From the NCBI GenBank assembly GCA_020849325.1, contig JADLGL010000107.1:1-64000 (forward strand): 64,000 nt of DNA, given 5' to 3'. Below, piece after piece: positions 19,317 to 34,101 of this stretch; within the stretch, counting starts at the first letter, position 1, and the number at the start of each line of letters is the position of its first letter. The notes under the pieces are model-generated. The model did not search any database and was not told the origin of the DNA. It worked only from the letters and a program-made list of their open reading frames with translations. Position numbers and translations under genes: made by a program. The DNA comes from Bauldia sp. (lineage in GTDB: Bacteria; Pseudomonadota; Alphaproteobacteria; Rhizobiales; Kaistiaceae).

Positions 19317-20417
19317 ATGACGTCACGATGGAGTATTGCCGCAGCCATTGCGGCCGCACTGTCCCTCGCCGCCTGCGGTGATGACACCGCCACTGAGGCC
19401 GATCAGCCCACGGCGACGCCCCCCGTCGCGACGACCCCCCTCGCGACCGAACCCGCAGCCGCAACTGCTCCCGCTGCGGCGGTCGCTCCCGAAGCCGCTG
19501 CCCCAGCGCCGGTCGCCGCGGCAACACCAGAGGCTGCTCCGGCCGCCGCCGAAGCCGTTGCGCCCGCTGCTGCGCCGCCGCCGGCCGAACCCACTCCCGC
19601 ACCCGTGACGCCGCTCGCGCCCGAGCCGGCAGCTTCCGCTGCGACACCGGCCGCCGCCTCCGAGGACCTTCTCGCCCGCATCCGCGCCGCCAGTCCCGCC
19701 GCCGGCGAGGCGCTCGCGGCGCAGTGCGGCATCTGCCATACCTTTGCCGCGGGCGAGGGCACCCGCGTCGGCCCGAACCTCTACGACATCGTCGCCGCGC
19801 CGATCGCGCGGGAGCCGACCTTCACCTACTCCCCGGCCCTGATCGGCCTCGCGGCGACCGGCGGGACGTGGACTTTTGCCCTCCTCGACGCCTTCCTCGC
19901 CAACCCGAGCGAGGCCGTTCCGGGCACGCGCATGGGGTTCGGCGGCATCGCCGACCCGGCGGATCGCGCCGCCGTCCTCGCTTATCTCCGGTCGCTGTCC
20001 GACAGCCCCGAGCCGGTCGGCGGTCCCCGCGAAGAGGGGAGGGCGGAGGCGATCGCTGCCGGGCTCGCGCCGATCGCCTTCACGAACGAGCAGGTCGCCG
20101 CGGGCCGCGATTTTTCGAACCGCTACTGCACCCGCTGCCACGCCGCCAACTACCGCGGGCTCGTCGACATGCGGGAGTTCGGCGAAGCGCCGGCCATCGT
20201 CGGGCCGCGCTTCGAGGCTCGCTGGTTCGGCCGATCGGTCGCCGACCTCTTCGCCCTCTTCGCCAACGATCCGCGCACCGATTATCACGGTGGCCTGCCG
20301 GTCGAACGCACGATCACCGTGATCTCGTTCCTCGCCGAGCGGAACGGGATGGTCGCCGGTCCCGTGCCGCTGCCGGTCGATCCGGCGGCGCTCCAGCCGA
20401 TCGGCTTCTACCAGTAG
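19317..20417 (+). CDS. Diheme c-type cytochrome, predicted lipoprotein with long Ala/Pro-rich linker
   Basis: Lipobox SLAAC; two CXXCH motifs (CGICH, CTRCH); A/P-rich N-terminal tether. Confidence 0.85.
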   Translation: MTSRWSIAAAIAAALSLAACGDDTATEADQPTATPPVATTPLATEPAAATAPAAAVAPEAAAPAPVAAATPEAAPAAAEAVAPAAAPPPAEPTPAPVTPLAPEPAASAATPAAASEDLLARIRAASPAAGEALAAQCGICHTFAAGEGTRVGPNLYDIVAAPIAREPTFTYSPALIGLAATGGTWTFALLDAFLANPSEAVPGTRMGFGGIADPADRAAVLAYLRSLSDSPEPVGGPREEGRAEAIAAGLAPIAFTNEQVAAGRDFSNRYCTRCHAANYRGLVDMREFGEAPAIVGPRFEARWFGRSVADLFALFANDPRTDYHGGLPVERTITVISFLAERNGMVAGPVPLPVDPAALQPIGFYQ

Positions 20418-20545
20418 AGGTGCCACACAGGTGATGCCGAACTCCTTGTGAGCCCGTCCGGATTTGGTACAGTCGGCGCAACGAGGAACGGTGAGCCGCG
20501 CGCCGATGCCCCGGCGTTCCGAGCAGCGCGGCCGAGGTTACCGCA

Positions 20546-21793
20546 TTGGATACGGGCGACGGCCGGCATCATGCCGGCCCCGGATCGCCCGACGCGGACG
20601 CCCGCGGCGACGACGTCGCCAGGAGTGCGTCCGGGCTTTCGGACGGGGGCGTTGCGTCCCGCGAGGGCCGGTCGGGCAGGAAACGAAGGCGACGCGGCCG
20701 CCGCGGAGCGCCCGTTGCCGCGCCCGTGGTCGGCATCGCTGCGCCGCGCGATCCGCGCCCCGAGCCGGTCGAGGACGCCTACTACGCGGCGCTCGATCTC
20801 GGCACCAACAACTGCCGCCTCCTCGTTGCCAGCCCGCGCGAGCGAGGGTTTCGCGTCGTCGATTCGTTCTCGCGGATCATCCGCCTCGGTGAAGGCGTCG
20901 GCACCAGCGGCCGCCTCTCGGAAGCGGCGATGGATCGCGCCATCGTCGCCCTCCGCATCTGCCAGGCGAAGCTCGAATCCCGCGAGGTGCGCCGCTCCCG
21001 GCTCATCGCCACCGAAGCCTGCCGGCTGGCCGAGAACGGCGCCGCCTTCATCGCGCGCGTCCGGAGCGAAACGGGGCTGAGCCTCGAGATCGTGTCGCGC
21101 GAGGTGGAGGCGCGCCTTGCGGTCGCCGGGTGCGCGTCGCTGGTCGATCCGACCTCGGCGGGCGCGGTGCTGTTCGACATTGGTGGCGGGTCGAGCGAGC
21201 TCGTCTGGCTCGACCTCGAAAACCGGCCCGGCGAGCCGCGCCGCCGCCTCTCCGAGCGCGTCCGGAGCTGGCAGTCGCTGCCGATCGGCGTCGTCACGCT
21301 CTCCGAGCGCCATGGCGGCGAGCGCGTCGATCACCGCGTGTTCGAGGAGATGGTGGCCGAGGTTGCGGAACTCCTGGCGCATTTCCCCGAAGTCGAGGCT
21401 CTCGACCGCCTGGCCGCCGCCGGGCGCATCCACATGCTCGGCACGTCGGGCACCGTCACCACGCTCGCCGGCGTCCACCTCCGCCTGCCGCGCTACGACC
21501 GTCGGCAGATCGATGGCGTCTGGATGACGAGCGAAGAGGTCGACGCCACCGTCACGCAGCTCCGCGACATGGATTTCGATGCCCGCGTCGCGCACCCCTG
21601 CATCGGCCGCGAGCGGGCCGATCTCGTCCTCGCCGGCTGCGCCATCCTCGAAGCGGTGCGCCGGCGCTGGCCCGCAAGACGCCTCCGCGTCGCCGATCGC
21701 GGCCTACGGGAGGGCATTCTCGTCGAACTGATGTCGCAGGACGGCGTGTGGCGGAAACGGAACCGCCGGGGCGGCGAGGCGAGAAGTGCCTGA
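20546..21793 (+). CDS. ppx: Ppx/GppA family phosphatase (exopolyphosphatase)
   Basis: [44 protein letters not shown]; start uncertain. Confidence 0.9.
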   Translation: MDTGDGRHHAGPGSPDADARGDDVARSASGLSDGGVASREGRSGRKRRRRGRRGAPVAAPVVGIAAPRDPRPEPVEDAYYAALDLGTNNCRLLVASPRERGFRVVDSFSRIIRLGEGVGTSGRLSEAAMDRAIVALRICQAKLESREVRRSRLIATEACRLAENGAAFIARVRSETGLSLEIVSREVEARLAVAGCASLVDPTSAGAVLFDIGGGSSELVWLDLENRPGEPRRRLSERVRSWQSLPIGVVTLSERHGGERVDHRVFEEMVAEVAELLAHFPEVEALDRLAAAGRIHMLGTSGTVTTLAGVHLRLPRYDRRQIDGVWMTSEEVDATVTQLRDMDFDARVAHPCIGRERADLVLAGCAILEAVRRRWPARRLRVADRGLREGILVELMSQDGVWRKRNRRGGEARSA

Positions 21794-22464
21794 CAAGCGC
21801 GACGAAAAAGTCGACGCCCGGCCGCTCGCCGTCCGGGTCAAGACCGCACGGAAACGGAAGGCGTCCTCCACCGCCTGGCTGCACCGCCAGCTGAACGACC
21901 CCTACGTCGCCCGCGCGAAGCGCGAGGGCTATCGCGCCCGTTCGGCCTACAAGCTCATCGAGATCGACGACCGCTTCCATCTCCTGGCGCCGGGAAAACG
22001 CGTGATCGATCTCGGCGCCGCGCCCGGCGGCTGGTGCCAGGTCGCGGCGGCGCGCGTCGGCTCGACGCCCGAGCGGCCGCTGGTTGCGGCGATCGACTAT
22101 TTGCCGGTCGATCCCATCCCCGGCGTCGCCATCCTCCAGAAGGACTTTCTCGACGAGGACGCGCCGGCGGCGATCCTCGCCGCCCTCGGCGGCCCGCCCG
22201 ACGTCGTCCTCTCCGACATGGCGGCGCCGACGATCGGCCACCGCCAGACCGACCATCTCCGCACCACGCACCTCTACGAGACCGCCGCGCAGTTCGCGAT
22301 CGCGGAACTGGCGCCCGGCGGCCATTTCCTCGCGAAAGTGTTCCAGGGCGGGACGGAGACCGCTCTCCTCGCCGAGCTGAAGCGCCACTTCACGACCGTG
22401 AACCACGTGAAGCCGAAAGCGAGCCGGGCCGAGTCGGTCGAGCTCTACATGCTGGCGCGCGGCT

Positions 22465-22478
<14 letters not shown>
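21786..22478 (+). CDS. rlmE: 23S rRNA (uridine-2'-O-)-methyltransferase
   Basis: [16 protein letters not shown]...[14 protein letters not shown]...[19 protein letters not shown]. Confidence 0.93.
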
Positions 22479-25616
<3,138 letters not shown>

Positions 25617-25624
25617 TTTTCCCG

Positions 25625-26917
25625 ATGACACCCGGAGCACGGCTCGCGGCGGCGACCGAGGTCATCGCCGACATGGATGCGCGCCACCGCCCGGTGGCCG
25701 AAGCGCTGAAGGACTGGGGCACGTCGCACCGCTTTGCCGGTGCGGGTGACCGGGCCGCGATCGGCAACATCGTCTACGACGCGCTCCGGAAGCGGCGCTC
25801 GACGGCCTTCCGCATGGGCGCGGACACGCCGCGGGCGATCGTCCTCGGCAGCGTCGGCGGCGAGATCGGCGCCGATGCGCTGGCGCGGCTGATCGACGGC
25901 GTGCCGCACGCGCCCGAGCCGCTGAGCGCCGAGGAGGCCGGCCGCCTTCTCGCGCCCGCCGACAACGCCGCGGAACCCGTCCGCGCCGACGTGCCGGATT
26001 GGCTCGCCCCCTCGCTCCGCCGCGCCTTCGGCGATGCCTGGGTCGCCGAGGCCGAAGCCCTCGCCGAGCGCCCGCCGCTCGACATCCGCGTCAACCGCCT
26101 CAAGGCGAGCCGCGAGAAGGTCGCGAAGGAGCTCGCGGCGACGGGCGTCGTCGAGACACCCTTCAGCCCCGATGGCCTCCGCGTCCCGCCGACCTCGGGC
26201 AACCGCCGCCATCCGAACGTCCAGTCCGAGCCGGCGTTCGTGAAAGGCTTCTTCGAGATCCAGGACGAGGGCTCGCAACTCGCCGCCGCGATGGTGGGGG
26301 CGGGGCCCGGCATGCAGGTGCTCGACCTCTGCGCCGGCGCCGGCGGCAAGACGCTCGCACTCGCCGCCGCCATGAACAACAAAGGCCAGCTGTTCGCGAC
26401 CGACCGCGACAAGCACCGCCTCGCGCCGATCTTCGACCGCATCAGGCGGGCCGGGACGCGCAACGTGCAAATCCGCCCCGCCGGCGCCGATCTCTCGGAC
26501 CTCCGCGGCGAGATGGACCGCGTGATGATCGATGCGCCGTGCACCGGCACCGGCACGTGGCGCCGACGCCCCGACATCAAATGGCGACTGACCGGGCACG
26601 CGCTGGCGGATCGGCTGGCCGAGCAGGCTGCGCTGCTGCGCGACGCCGCGGATTTCGTGAAACCGGGCGGCCGGCTCGTCTATGTCACCTGCTCGGTGTT
26701 GCCCGAGGAGAACCAGGACCAGATCGCCGCCTTCCTCGCCGACCGCCCCGACTTCGCCGCGCTGCCGGCGGCCGAAACCATCGCCGCCTCCGGCCTGCCG
26801 GCGGAAGCCGCGGCCCGCCTCGAAGCAGCCGCGCTGCCGGTTCCCGGCGGCCTCCAGCTGACGCCCGGACGCGCGGGGACCGACGGGTTCTTCGTGGCCG
26901 TCCTGCAGCGGACCTGA
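25625..26917 (+). CDS. rsmB: RsmB/NOP family RNA m5C methyltransferase
   Basis: LDLCAGAGGKTLALAA, DAPCTGTGTWRRRPDIKW, YVTCSVLPEENQ. Confidence 0.9.
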   Translation: MTPGARLAAATEVIADMDARHRPVAEALKDWGTSHRFAGAGDRAAIGNIVYDALRKRRSTAFRMGADTPRAIVLGSVGGEIGADALARLIDGVPHAPEPLSAEEAGRLLAPADNAAEPVRADVPDWLAPSLRRAFGDAWVAEAEALAERPPLDIRVNRLKASREKVAKELAATGVVETPFSPDGLRVPPTSGNRRHPNVQSEPAFVKGFFEIQDEGSQLAAAMVGAGPGMQVLDLCAGAGGKTLALAAAMNNKGQLFATDRDKHRLAPIFDRIRRAGTRNVQIRPAGADLSDLRGEMDRVMIDAPCTGTGTWRRRPDIKWRLTGHALADRLAEQAALLRDAADFVKPGGRLVYVTCSVLPEENQDQIAAFLADRPDFAALPAAETIAASGLPAEAAARLEAAALPVPGGLQLTPGRAGTDGFFVAVLQRT

Positions 26918-26958
26918 GCGAGGGGCGTCCGACGCGATGCGACCGGCGCCCTGCTGAA

Positions 26959-26984
26959 GCGTCATCCGGCTTGACGGATCACGC
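26959..26984. repeat. Intergenic dyad gcgtcatccg-gcttga-cggatcacgc
   Basis: 10-bp stem with one mismatch; related to dyads at 19241 and 59479. Confidence 0.6.
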
Positions 26985-27031
26985 TCCGCTTGCCCACTGA
27001 CCAGACGAATTCGACCGTGGAGGATACCGCG

Positions 27032-27988
27032 ATGGCTGCCGAGACCCGCCTGCCGCGCTTGGCGGTCCTGATCGATGCGGACAACGCCTCGGCCCAGATC
27101 GTCGACGGCCTCTTCGAGGAGATCGCGAAGATCGGCGAGGCGAGCGTCCGCCGCATCTACGGCGACTTCTCGTCGAGCCGGTCGAAAGGCTGGTCCGACC
27201 GGCTGGCGCAGCACGCGATCATCCCGCAGCAGCAGTTCGCCTACGTCACCGGCAAGAACGCCTCCGACATCGCGCTCGTCATCGATGCGATGGACCTCCT
27301 CCACAGCGCCCGCTTCGACGGCTTCTGCCTCGTATCCTCGGACAGCGATTTCACCCGGCTCGCCGCGCGCATCCGCGAGCAGGGCGTCGACGTTTACGGC
27401 TTTGGCGAGCAGAAGACCCCGGCGAGCTTCCGCCAGGCCTGCCGCCGCTTCATCTACACCGAGAATCTCCTGCCGGCGCCCGCTTCCGGCCACGATGCGG
27501 CATCGCCGGCGCGTGCCCCGCTCGAGCCGCTCGCCAACGCGGCTGCCGTGATCCGGCGGATCATCGAGCAGATGGAGAGCGAGGACGGCTGGGTCTCGCT
27601 CGGCGGCGTCGGCACGCAACTCTTCAACCAGATCAGCGACTTCGACCCGCGCACCTATGGCGCGAGGAAGCTGAGCGATCTGATCCGAAAAACCAATGCG
27701 TTCGACATCGAGAACCCCGAGGGCGGCCGGATGCGCATTCGCGTCAAGGCTCCGGCCGCCGCCGGCGCAGCCGCGAAGTCATCCGCACGGCCGCGCTCGA
27801 CGGAGCGCGGCGGCGTTGCGCCGTCGCCGAAGCCGGCTGCCTCCCCCGCCGCCGCTTCTGCCGCAGCACCGCCCGTCGCCGCCCCTGTGCCAAAGCCTGC
27901 GGCGAAGCCGGAGCCGCTGTCGCCGTCCGCACTCGCCCGCGCCGTCGGCAGCCGCACCCGCCCGCCGCGCGCGAAGCCGCAGGAATAG
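27032..27988 (+). CDS. NYN-domain (LabA/DUF88) putative RNase with OST-HTH/LOTUS-like C-terminal domain
   Basis: VLIDADNASAQIV...DIALVIDAMDLLHS...CLVSSDSDFTRLAARIREQG; C-terminal DGWVSLGGVGTQLFNQISDFDPRTYGARKLSDLIRK. Confidence 0.85.
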   Translation: MAAETRLPRLAVLIDADNASAQIVDGLFEEIAKIGEASVRRIYGDFSSSRSKGWSDRLAQHAIIPQQQFAYVTGKNASDIALVIDAMDLLHSARFDGFCLVSSDSDFTRLAARIREQGVDVYGFGEQKTPASFRQACRRFIYTENLLPAPASGHDAASPARAPLEPLANAAAVIRRIIEQMESEDGWVSLGGVGTQLFNQISDFDPRTYGARKLSDLIRKTNAFDIENPEGGRMRIRVKAPAAAGAAAKSSARPRSTERGGVAPSPKPAASPAAASAAAPPVAAPVPKPAAKPEPLSPSALARAVGSRTRPPRAKPQE

Positions 27989-28138
27989 TCGGGCCTCTCT
28001 CTCCGTTCGCCGCCCACGCCCTGCGGGAGGCGGCGGGCCGCGTGGGCCGCTGGGGCCGGCTCGTCACGGGCGACGCACCTTGCGCCCCGCCGCTTTCCCT
28101 CGCATCACAGGCGGAGGCACCGCTGGGCGGGAAGGGGC

Positions 28139-28795
28139 ATGAGCACCGAGCATCCGGAACGGCACGTCGTGATGTTCAGTGGCCGACGACTATTCTTCGC
28201 CATGGCGACCGATCACGAATACGGCCCGCATCTCCGGAGCCGGATCACGCCGCTGATCACCGGCGTCGGCCCCGTCGAGGCGGCGGTATCGGTCGCGGCG
28301 TCCCTGGCCAAGCTCGCCGCCGAGGGGAAGCTGCCGGACGCGGTCGTGTCGCTCGGTTCCGCCGGCTCGCGTACGCTCGAGCATGCCGGCCTCTACCAGA
28401 TCCACAGCGTCTCCTATCGCGACATGGACGCGACCGCGCTCGGCTTCGACAAGGGCCGGACGCCGTTCCTCGATCTCCCGATCGTGGTGGACGTGCCCGC
28501 CCGCATTCCCGGCCTTCCCGGCGCCTCGATCGCGACCGGCGCCAGCATCGTCTCGGGCGCCGCCTATGACGGCATCGACGCCGACATGGTCGACATGGAA
28601 TCCTTCGCCGTCCTCCGCGCCGCCGACCGCTTCGACCTGCCGATGATCGGCCTCCGGGGCGTCAGCGACGGAAAAGCCGACCTCACCGGCCTCCACGACT
28701 GGACGGAGTACCTCCACGTCATCGACGAGAAACTCGGCGATGCCATCGACAGGCTGGCGGCCGCGGTCGGGGCCGGAACGATGCGTTTGGATTGA
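28139..28795 (+). CDS. mtnN: 5'-methylthioadenosine/S-adenosylhomocysteine nucleosidase
   Basis: ITGVGPVEAAVSVA, SLGSAGS, DMVDMESFAVLRAADR...RGVSD. Confidence 0.88.
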   Translation: MSTEHPERHVVMFSGRRLFFAMATDHEYGPHLRSRITPLITGVGPVEAAVSVAASLAKLAAEGKLPDAVVSLGSAGSRTLEHAGLYQIHSVSYRDMDATALGFDKGRTPFLDLPIVVDVPARIPGLPGASIATGASIVSGAAYDGIDADMVDMESFAVLRAADRFDLPMIGLRGVSDGKADLTGLHDWTEYLHVIDEKLGDAIDRLAAAVGAGTMRLD

Positions 28796-28902
28796 CCTGC
28801 CCTGGGCGCCGTTGGCTTCCCGTTCAGGTTCGCTCCGGCAATAGTCGGAGCGCCGGATGCGGCGCCGGCAGGAATGTCACGGTCGCGCCGCTGGAGGTCA
28901 GC

Positions 28903-29298
28903 ATGCGTCGGGCGCTCTTCGCTTCCCTTGGTTTCCTTGCCACCGCAGGCATTGCGAACGCTGCCGCGATCGACGGCCGGTGGTCCCTGTTTGCGGCGGA
29001 CTGCACCGCCGAACTGAGCGACGCCATCCTCACCGTCGACACCGCCGCCGGTACGCTGCGCTACTGGGAATCGGAATGCACGATCACGAATCTCACCGCG
29101 ATCGGGACGTTCGAGTCGGTCTGGCAGCTCGAGATGAGCTGCTCGGGCGAAGGCGACACCTGGCAGCGGACGGCGCTCCTTGCCGTCGACATCCCGCTCG
29201 ACGGTGATGGCTCGCCGCGGCTGATCGAGGTTTCCCTCGATGACGGGTTCGTCGTCAGCCGCGCCTGGTGCGGCCCGGTCGCGCCGCGGACCAAGTAG
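28903..29298 (+). CDS. Secreted hypothetical protein
   Basis: Signal peptide MRRALFASLGFLATAGIANAA; conserved-looking Cys residues; no family recognised. Confidence 0.65.
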   Translation: MRRALFASLGFLATAGIANAAAIDGRWSLFAADCTAELSDAILTVDTAAGTLRYWESECTITNLTAIGTFESVWQLEMSCSGEGDTWQRTALLAVDIPLDGDGSPRLIEVSLDDGFVVSRAWCGPVAPRTK

Positions 29299-29425
29299 GC
29301 CGCGCGTCCATACTCCGGCCGGGCCCGCCGCGCTGCGACCCCGGCCGGACAGCACGCGGAATCGGTTTCTCAGCGCGTCACGCCATCGCGTTGCGCCGAC
29401 TCGGCCTTTTCCCTAAACCCCCGCA

Positions 29426-30982
29426 ATGCAAAACGTCCGCGACGACCTCGTTCTCATCGTCGATTTCGGCAGCCAGGTCACCCAGCTGATCGCCCGGCGG
29501 GTCCGTGAAGCCGGCGTCTATTCCGAGATCGTGCCGTTCCAGAAGGCCGAGGAAGCCGTCGATCGGCTCCGGCCGCGGGCGGTCGTCCTCTCGGGCGGGC
29601 CGGCGAGCGTGACCGAACTCGGCACCCCGCGCGCGCCGAAAAACCTGTTCGACCGCGGCCTGCCGGTGCTCGGCATCTGCTACGGCCAGCAGGCGATGGT
29701 GGAGGCGCTGGGTGGCGAGGTGCAGCCCGGCGATCACCGCGAGTTCGGCCGCGCTTTCCTCGACGTGGAAAAGCCGTCGCGGCTCTTCGACGGCATCTGG
29801 GCGCCCGGCGAGAAGCATCAGGTGTGGATGAGCCATGGCGACCGCGTCGAATCCCTGCCGCCGGGGTTCCGCACCATCGGCGTCTCCGCCGGCGCGCCGT
29901 TCGCCGCGATCGCCGACGAGGAACGCCGTCTCTATGGCGTCCAGTTCCACCCCGAGGTGGCGCACACGCCGGACGGCGCGAAGCTGATCCAGAACTTCGT
30001 CCACCACGTTGCAGGCCTTGCCGGCGACTGGACGATGGCCGCCTTCCGCGAGCGTGCCGTCGCCCGCATCCGTGAGCAGGTCGGCACCGGCCGCGTCGTC
30101 TGCGGCCTGTCCGGCGGCGTCGATTCCGCGGTTGCCGCGGTGCTCATCCACGAGGCGATCGGCGACCAGCTCACCTGCGTCCTCGTCGACCACGGCCTGA
30201 TGCGGGAAGGGGAGGCGAAGTGGGTCGTCGACCTCTTCCGCGGCTCCTACAACATCCCGCTGGTCCACGTGGAAGCCGCGCCGGAATTCCTCGGCGCGCT
30301 CGCCGGCGTCACCGACCCCGAGGTGAAGCGGAAGACGATCGGCCGCCTCTTCATCGAGGTTTTCGACCGCGAGGCGGCGAAGATCGACGCCGATTTCCTC
30401 GCCCAGGGCACGCTCTATCCCGACGTGATCGAGAGCGTCTCGGCGACGGGCGGCCCGTCGGTGACGATCAAATCGCACCACAATGTCGGCGGCCTTCCCG
30501 AGCGGATGAAGCTGAAGCTCGTCGAGCCGCTCCGCGAACTGTTCAAGGACGAGGTCCGCGAGCTCGGCCGCGAACTCGGCCTCCCCGACCGCTTCGTCCG
30601 CCGCCACCCGTTCCCCGGCCCGGGCCTCGCCATCCGCTGCCCCGGCGAGATCACGGCGGAGAAGCTCGAAATCCTCCGGAAGGCCGACGCCATCTACCTC
30701 GACGAAATCGACCGCGCCGGCCTCTACGACACCATCTGGCAGGCCTTTGCCGTCCTCCTCCCGGTCCGCACCGTCGGCGTCATGGGCGACGGCCGCACCT
30801 ACGACCACGTCTGCGCCCTCCGTGCCGTGACCTCCGTCGACGGCATGACCGCGGATTTCTACCACTTCGACATGAACTTCCTCGGCCGGGCCGCGACGCG
30901 GATCATCAACGAGGTCCGGGGCATCAACCGCGTGGTCTACGACGTGACGTCGAAGCCGCCGGGCACGATCGAGTGGGAGTAG
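29426..30982 (+). CDS. guaA: GMP synthase (glutamine-hydrolysing)
   Basis: [22 protein letters not shown]-terminal [10 protein letters not shown]. Confidence 0.97.
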   Translation: MQNVRDDLVLIVDFGSQVTQLIARRVREAGVYSEIVPFQKAEEAVDRLRPRAVVLSGGPASVTELGTPRAPKNLFDRGLPVLGICYGQQAMVEALGGEVQPGDHREFGRAFLDVEKPSRLFDGIWAPGEKHQVWMSHGDRVESLPPGFRTIGVSAGAPFAAIADEERRLYGVQFHPEVAHTPDGAKLIQNFVHHVAGLAGDWTMAAFRERAVARIREQVGTGRVVCGLSGGVDSAVAAVLIHEAIGDQLTCVLVDHGLMREGEAKWVVDLFRGSYNIPLVHVEAAPEFLGALAGVTDPEVKRKTIGRLFIEVFDREAAKIDADFLAQGTLYPDVIESVSATGGPSVTIKSHHNVGGLPERMKLKLVEPLRELFKDEVRELGRELGLPDRFVRRHPFPGPGLAIRCPGEITAEKLEILRKADAIYLDEIDRAGLYDTIWQAFAVLLPVRTVGVMGDGRTYDHVCALRAVTSVDGMTADFYHFDMNFLGRAATRIINEVRGINRVVYDVTSKPPGTIEWE

Positions 30983-31162
30983 GAGGAGTGAACGGATAGT
31001 ACAGCCGTCGACTAGTACGAATTATTCTAACGTTTTCTGCGCGGCCTCCGGAACATAGAATGAACGTACTCGGCAACGGCCGATGAGCTAGATGTCTTGG
31101 CCGACCGACGAGCAAATAGAGATGCGATCGAGGAAGTTCCCAGGTTAGATCGAGACCTTAGG

Positions 31163-31587
31163 TCAGGCCACCAGCACCGATGGTACACCAAGCGTCGACC
31201 CGGCGTCGGCAAGGCGCCGGTCGAGGGTATAGATCGTGGCGCCGTTCTCCCCCGCGACGGCGAGGTGCAACGCGTCGCTGGCTCGTAGCGCGAGCGCGTG
31301 ATGATCGGCAAATGCCGCGGCTGTCCGAAAATGGCCGCGCGCTACCGGAAGGACGGTGAGACTTTGCGCCACCACGCCATTGAACGACGCGAGCGCGGCA
31401 GCACGCTGGCTCGCGTCGATCTGGCCGGTTCGCAATTTGATGGACAGGGCCGACGACATCTCCGTGATGGTCCAGTCGCTGATCGACAGGTCGTAGGGGT
31501 CCTGCTCCTGCAGCCACCCTTGAACGCGGCTGGACAGGATTTCACGGGTGAACGCAGCGACCAGCAGCGACGTGTCGAGGTAAAACA

Positions 31588-31588
<1 letters not shown>
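31163..31588 (-). CDS. vapC: PIN domain toxin, VapC family
   Basis: [16 protein letters not shown]...[27 protein letters not shown]. Confidence 0.88.
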
Positions 31589-31845
<257 letters not shown>

Positions 31846-31960
31846 CTAACTAGTCATATAGCGCTTCAGGACGAAGGTTTGTAGTCTGTCGTCTTTCCGC
31901 AGCCTTGGCCTGCACACGCAGTCAAAATCCCGCTCCGACTGGACCTGATCGAGGATTCCA

Positions 31961-32566
31961 TTGCCCCCCGTCCACGTCGACCCCTCCCGCGTCCGCGAGT
32001 TCGCCACCGCGGACGCCTTCTACGACTGGCTCTCGCGCCATCACGACAGCGAGCCGGAGCTCTGGATCAGGATCCACAAGCTCGCCTCGGGTCTGCCGTC
32101 GATCACGCCGAAGGAGGCGATCGACGTGGTGCTGTGCTGGGGGTGGATCGACGGCATCCGGAAGGGGCTCGACGAGACGAGCTTCCTGCAGCGCTACACC
32201 CCGCGCGGCCGGAAGAGCGTCTGGAGCCAGATCAACGTCGACAACGTTGCCCGGCTCGTCCGCGAGGGACGGATGACCGGGCACGGCCTCGCACATGTCG
32301 ACGCGGCAAAGGCGGACGGGCGGTGGGACCGCGCCTATGGCGCGGGCAGGCAGCTGGCGATCCCCGCCGACCTCCACGCGGCGATCGACGTCGAGCCGAA
32401 GGCCAAGGAGATGCTGGCGAAACTCACGGAGCAGAACCGCTTCGCGCTCGCCTTCCGCGTCCACAACATGAAGACGCCCGCCGGCCGGGCGAAGAAGATC
32501 GCCGCCTTCGTCGAAATGCTGGCGCGGGGCGAGACGATCTACCCGCAGAAAGACAGGACGGGCTGA
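31961..32566 (+). CDS. YdeI/OmpD-associated family protein
   Basis: SEPELWIRIHKLASGLPSITPKEAIDVVLCWGWIDGIRKGLDETSFLQRYTPRGRKSVWSQIN. Confidence 0.9.
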   Translation: MPPVHVDPSRVREFATADAFYDWLSRHHDSEPELWIRIHKLASGLPSITPKEAIDVVLCWGWIDGIRKGLDETSFLQRYTPRGRKSVWSQINVDNVARLVREGRMTGHGLAHVDAAKADGRWDRAYGAGRQLAIPADLHAAIDVEPKAKEMLAKLTEQNRFALAFRVHNMKTPAGRAKKIAAFVEMLARGETIYPQKDRTG

Positions 32567-32687
32567 TCCGGTTCTCCGCTCGGCCCGGCGAAGGACTGTG
32601 GAAGACTGCCTGCCTTCGCTTTCCCGCAACGGGACTCCCGGCGACCACCGCGGCGAGCGTGCCCGAGCCGGCACGCGCGCCCCATAG

Positions 32688-33923
32688 TCAGCGCACGAAC
32701 GTTGCCACCGCCTCGATGTGGCCGGACCAGAGGAACTGGTCGACCGGCTCGACCGCCGTGAGCCTGTAGCCGCCATCGATGAGGATACGGGCGTCGCGCG
32801 CGAGCGCCGCCGGATTGCACGACACGGCGACGACGCGCGGCACGACCGAGGCCGCCAGCGTCTTCGCCTGTGCCTCGGCGCCGGCCCGCGGCGGGTCGAA
32901 CACCACCGCCTCGAACGCCTTCAGTTCGTGCGGCACGAGCGGCGAGCGGAACAGGTCGCGCTTCATCGCGGTCACCGCCTTCACGCCCTTCGTCCGCCGT
33001 GCCGCGGCTTCGAGCGCCGCGATCGACGGGGCGTCGCCGTCCACCGCGGTCACCTTCGCCTTCCGCGCCAGGCGGAAAGTGAACGTGCCGGCGCCGCAGA
33101 AGAGGTCGGCAATCGCCTTCGCCTTGCCGACGCCGGCGAGGACGGCCTCCGCCATCGCATCCTCGGCGGCGGCGACCGCCTGCACGAACCCGCCCGGCGG
33201 CGGCAGCAGCACCGCGTCGCCGGCCCGGAGCTCCGGCTCGCGCGTGCGGAAGACCTCCTCGCCGTTGACGGTCACCCGCGCCACCGTGGCGTCGGCGGCG
33301 CGGGCGACGGCGGCGGTCGCGACGCGGAACTCGGTCTTGCCGACGTCGTCGATCGCGACGTCGAGCCCGGAATCGGTGGCGAGCACCGTCACCCGTCCGC
33401 GCTTGCCGGCGGGGACCAGCGGCGCCGCCATGGCCGTGAGCATCGGCAGCGCCCGGACGATCGCGGGCACCAGCACCCTGCATTCCGGGATCGCGATGAC
33501 GTCGTGGCTGCCCTCGCGGTTGAAACCGAGCCGCACCTCGCGGCCCTCGCGCTCGGCGGTCAGCACCGCACGGCGGCGCGAGGTGGGCGGCGCGGCGATC
33601 ATCGGCGCCACCGGCGCATCGATCCCGCGCTGCGCGAAGGCGGCAACCACCTGCTCGCGCTTCCACGCGAGATAGGCGGCCGAAGCGAGATGCTGCACCG
33701 AGCAGCCGCCGCAGGCGCCGAAATGCGGGCAGGGCGGCGCGACGCGGTCGGGACTCGGAACGATGATCTCCGTGACTGCGGCGCGGTCCCCGTGGCGGTC
33801 GGCGCGGACGGTCTCGCCCGGCAGCGCGAACGGGACGAAGACGCGGCCGTCCGGCGTTTCGGCGATGCCGTCGCCGGAATGGCCGAGGGCGGTGATCGTC
33901 AGCGTCTCGGCCACGGGCGGCAT
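32688..33923 (-). CDS. Class I SAM-dependent RNA (uracil-5-)-methyltransferase, RumA/TrmA type
   Basis: [56 protein letters not shown]. Confidence 0.9.
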   Translation of the reverse strand: MPPVAETLTITALGHSGDGIAETPDGRVFVPFALPGETVRADRHGDRAAVTEIIVPSPDRVAPPCPHFGACGGCSVQHLASAAYLAWKREQVVAAFAQRGIDAPVAPMIAAPPTSRRRAVLTAEREGREVRLGFNREGSHDVIAIPECRVLVPAIVRALPMLTAMAAPLVPAGKRGRVTVLATDSGLDVAIDDVGKTEFRVATAAVARAADATVARVTVNGEEVFRTREPELRAGDAVLLPPPGGFVQAVAAAEDAMAEAVLAGVGKAKAIADLFCGAGTFTFRLARKAKVTAVDGDAPSIAALEAAARRTKGVKAVTAMKRDLFRSPLVPHELKAFEAVVFDPPRAGAEAQAKTLAASVVPRVVAVSCNPAALARDARILIDGGYRLTAVEPVDQFLWSGHIEAVATFVR

Positions 33924-34101
33924 ACCTTCGGCTTTGCGGGGAGGCGCAGTCCTACGCCAAAGCCGCGCCGCTGCCGAGGTCGAAGGGACGCCGGAGCGCG
34001 ATCCGTTCGCGCCGGGCCGCGGGGTATGCTGTGGGCGCATGCGGGGCACCACTTTTCCGGCACGCCCCAATGGGCTAAGCCCTTGCGCCCGCAACCGGAG
34101 C

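Noticed and set aside
28000-28138. Possible SAH/SAM riboswitch before mtnN
   Set aside because: A GC hairpin (cgccgcc...ggcggcg) is present, but the SAH-riboswitch core was not found.
34050-34073. Shared 'ttccggcacgccccaa'-like string upstream of panB and of the DUF2232 gene (about 48261)
   Set aside because: Short, not palindromic, only two copies seen; too weak to call a repeat family.
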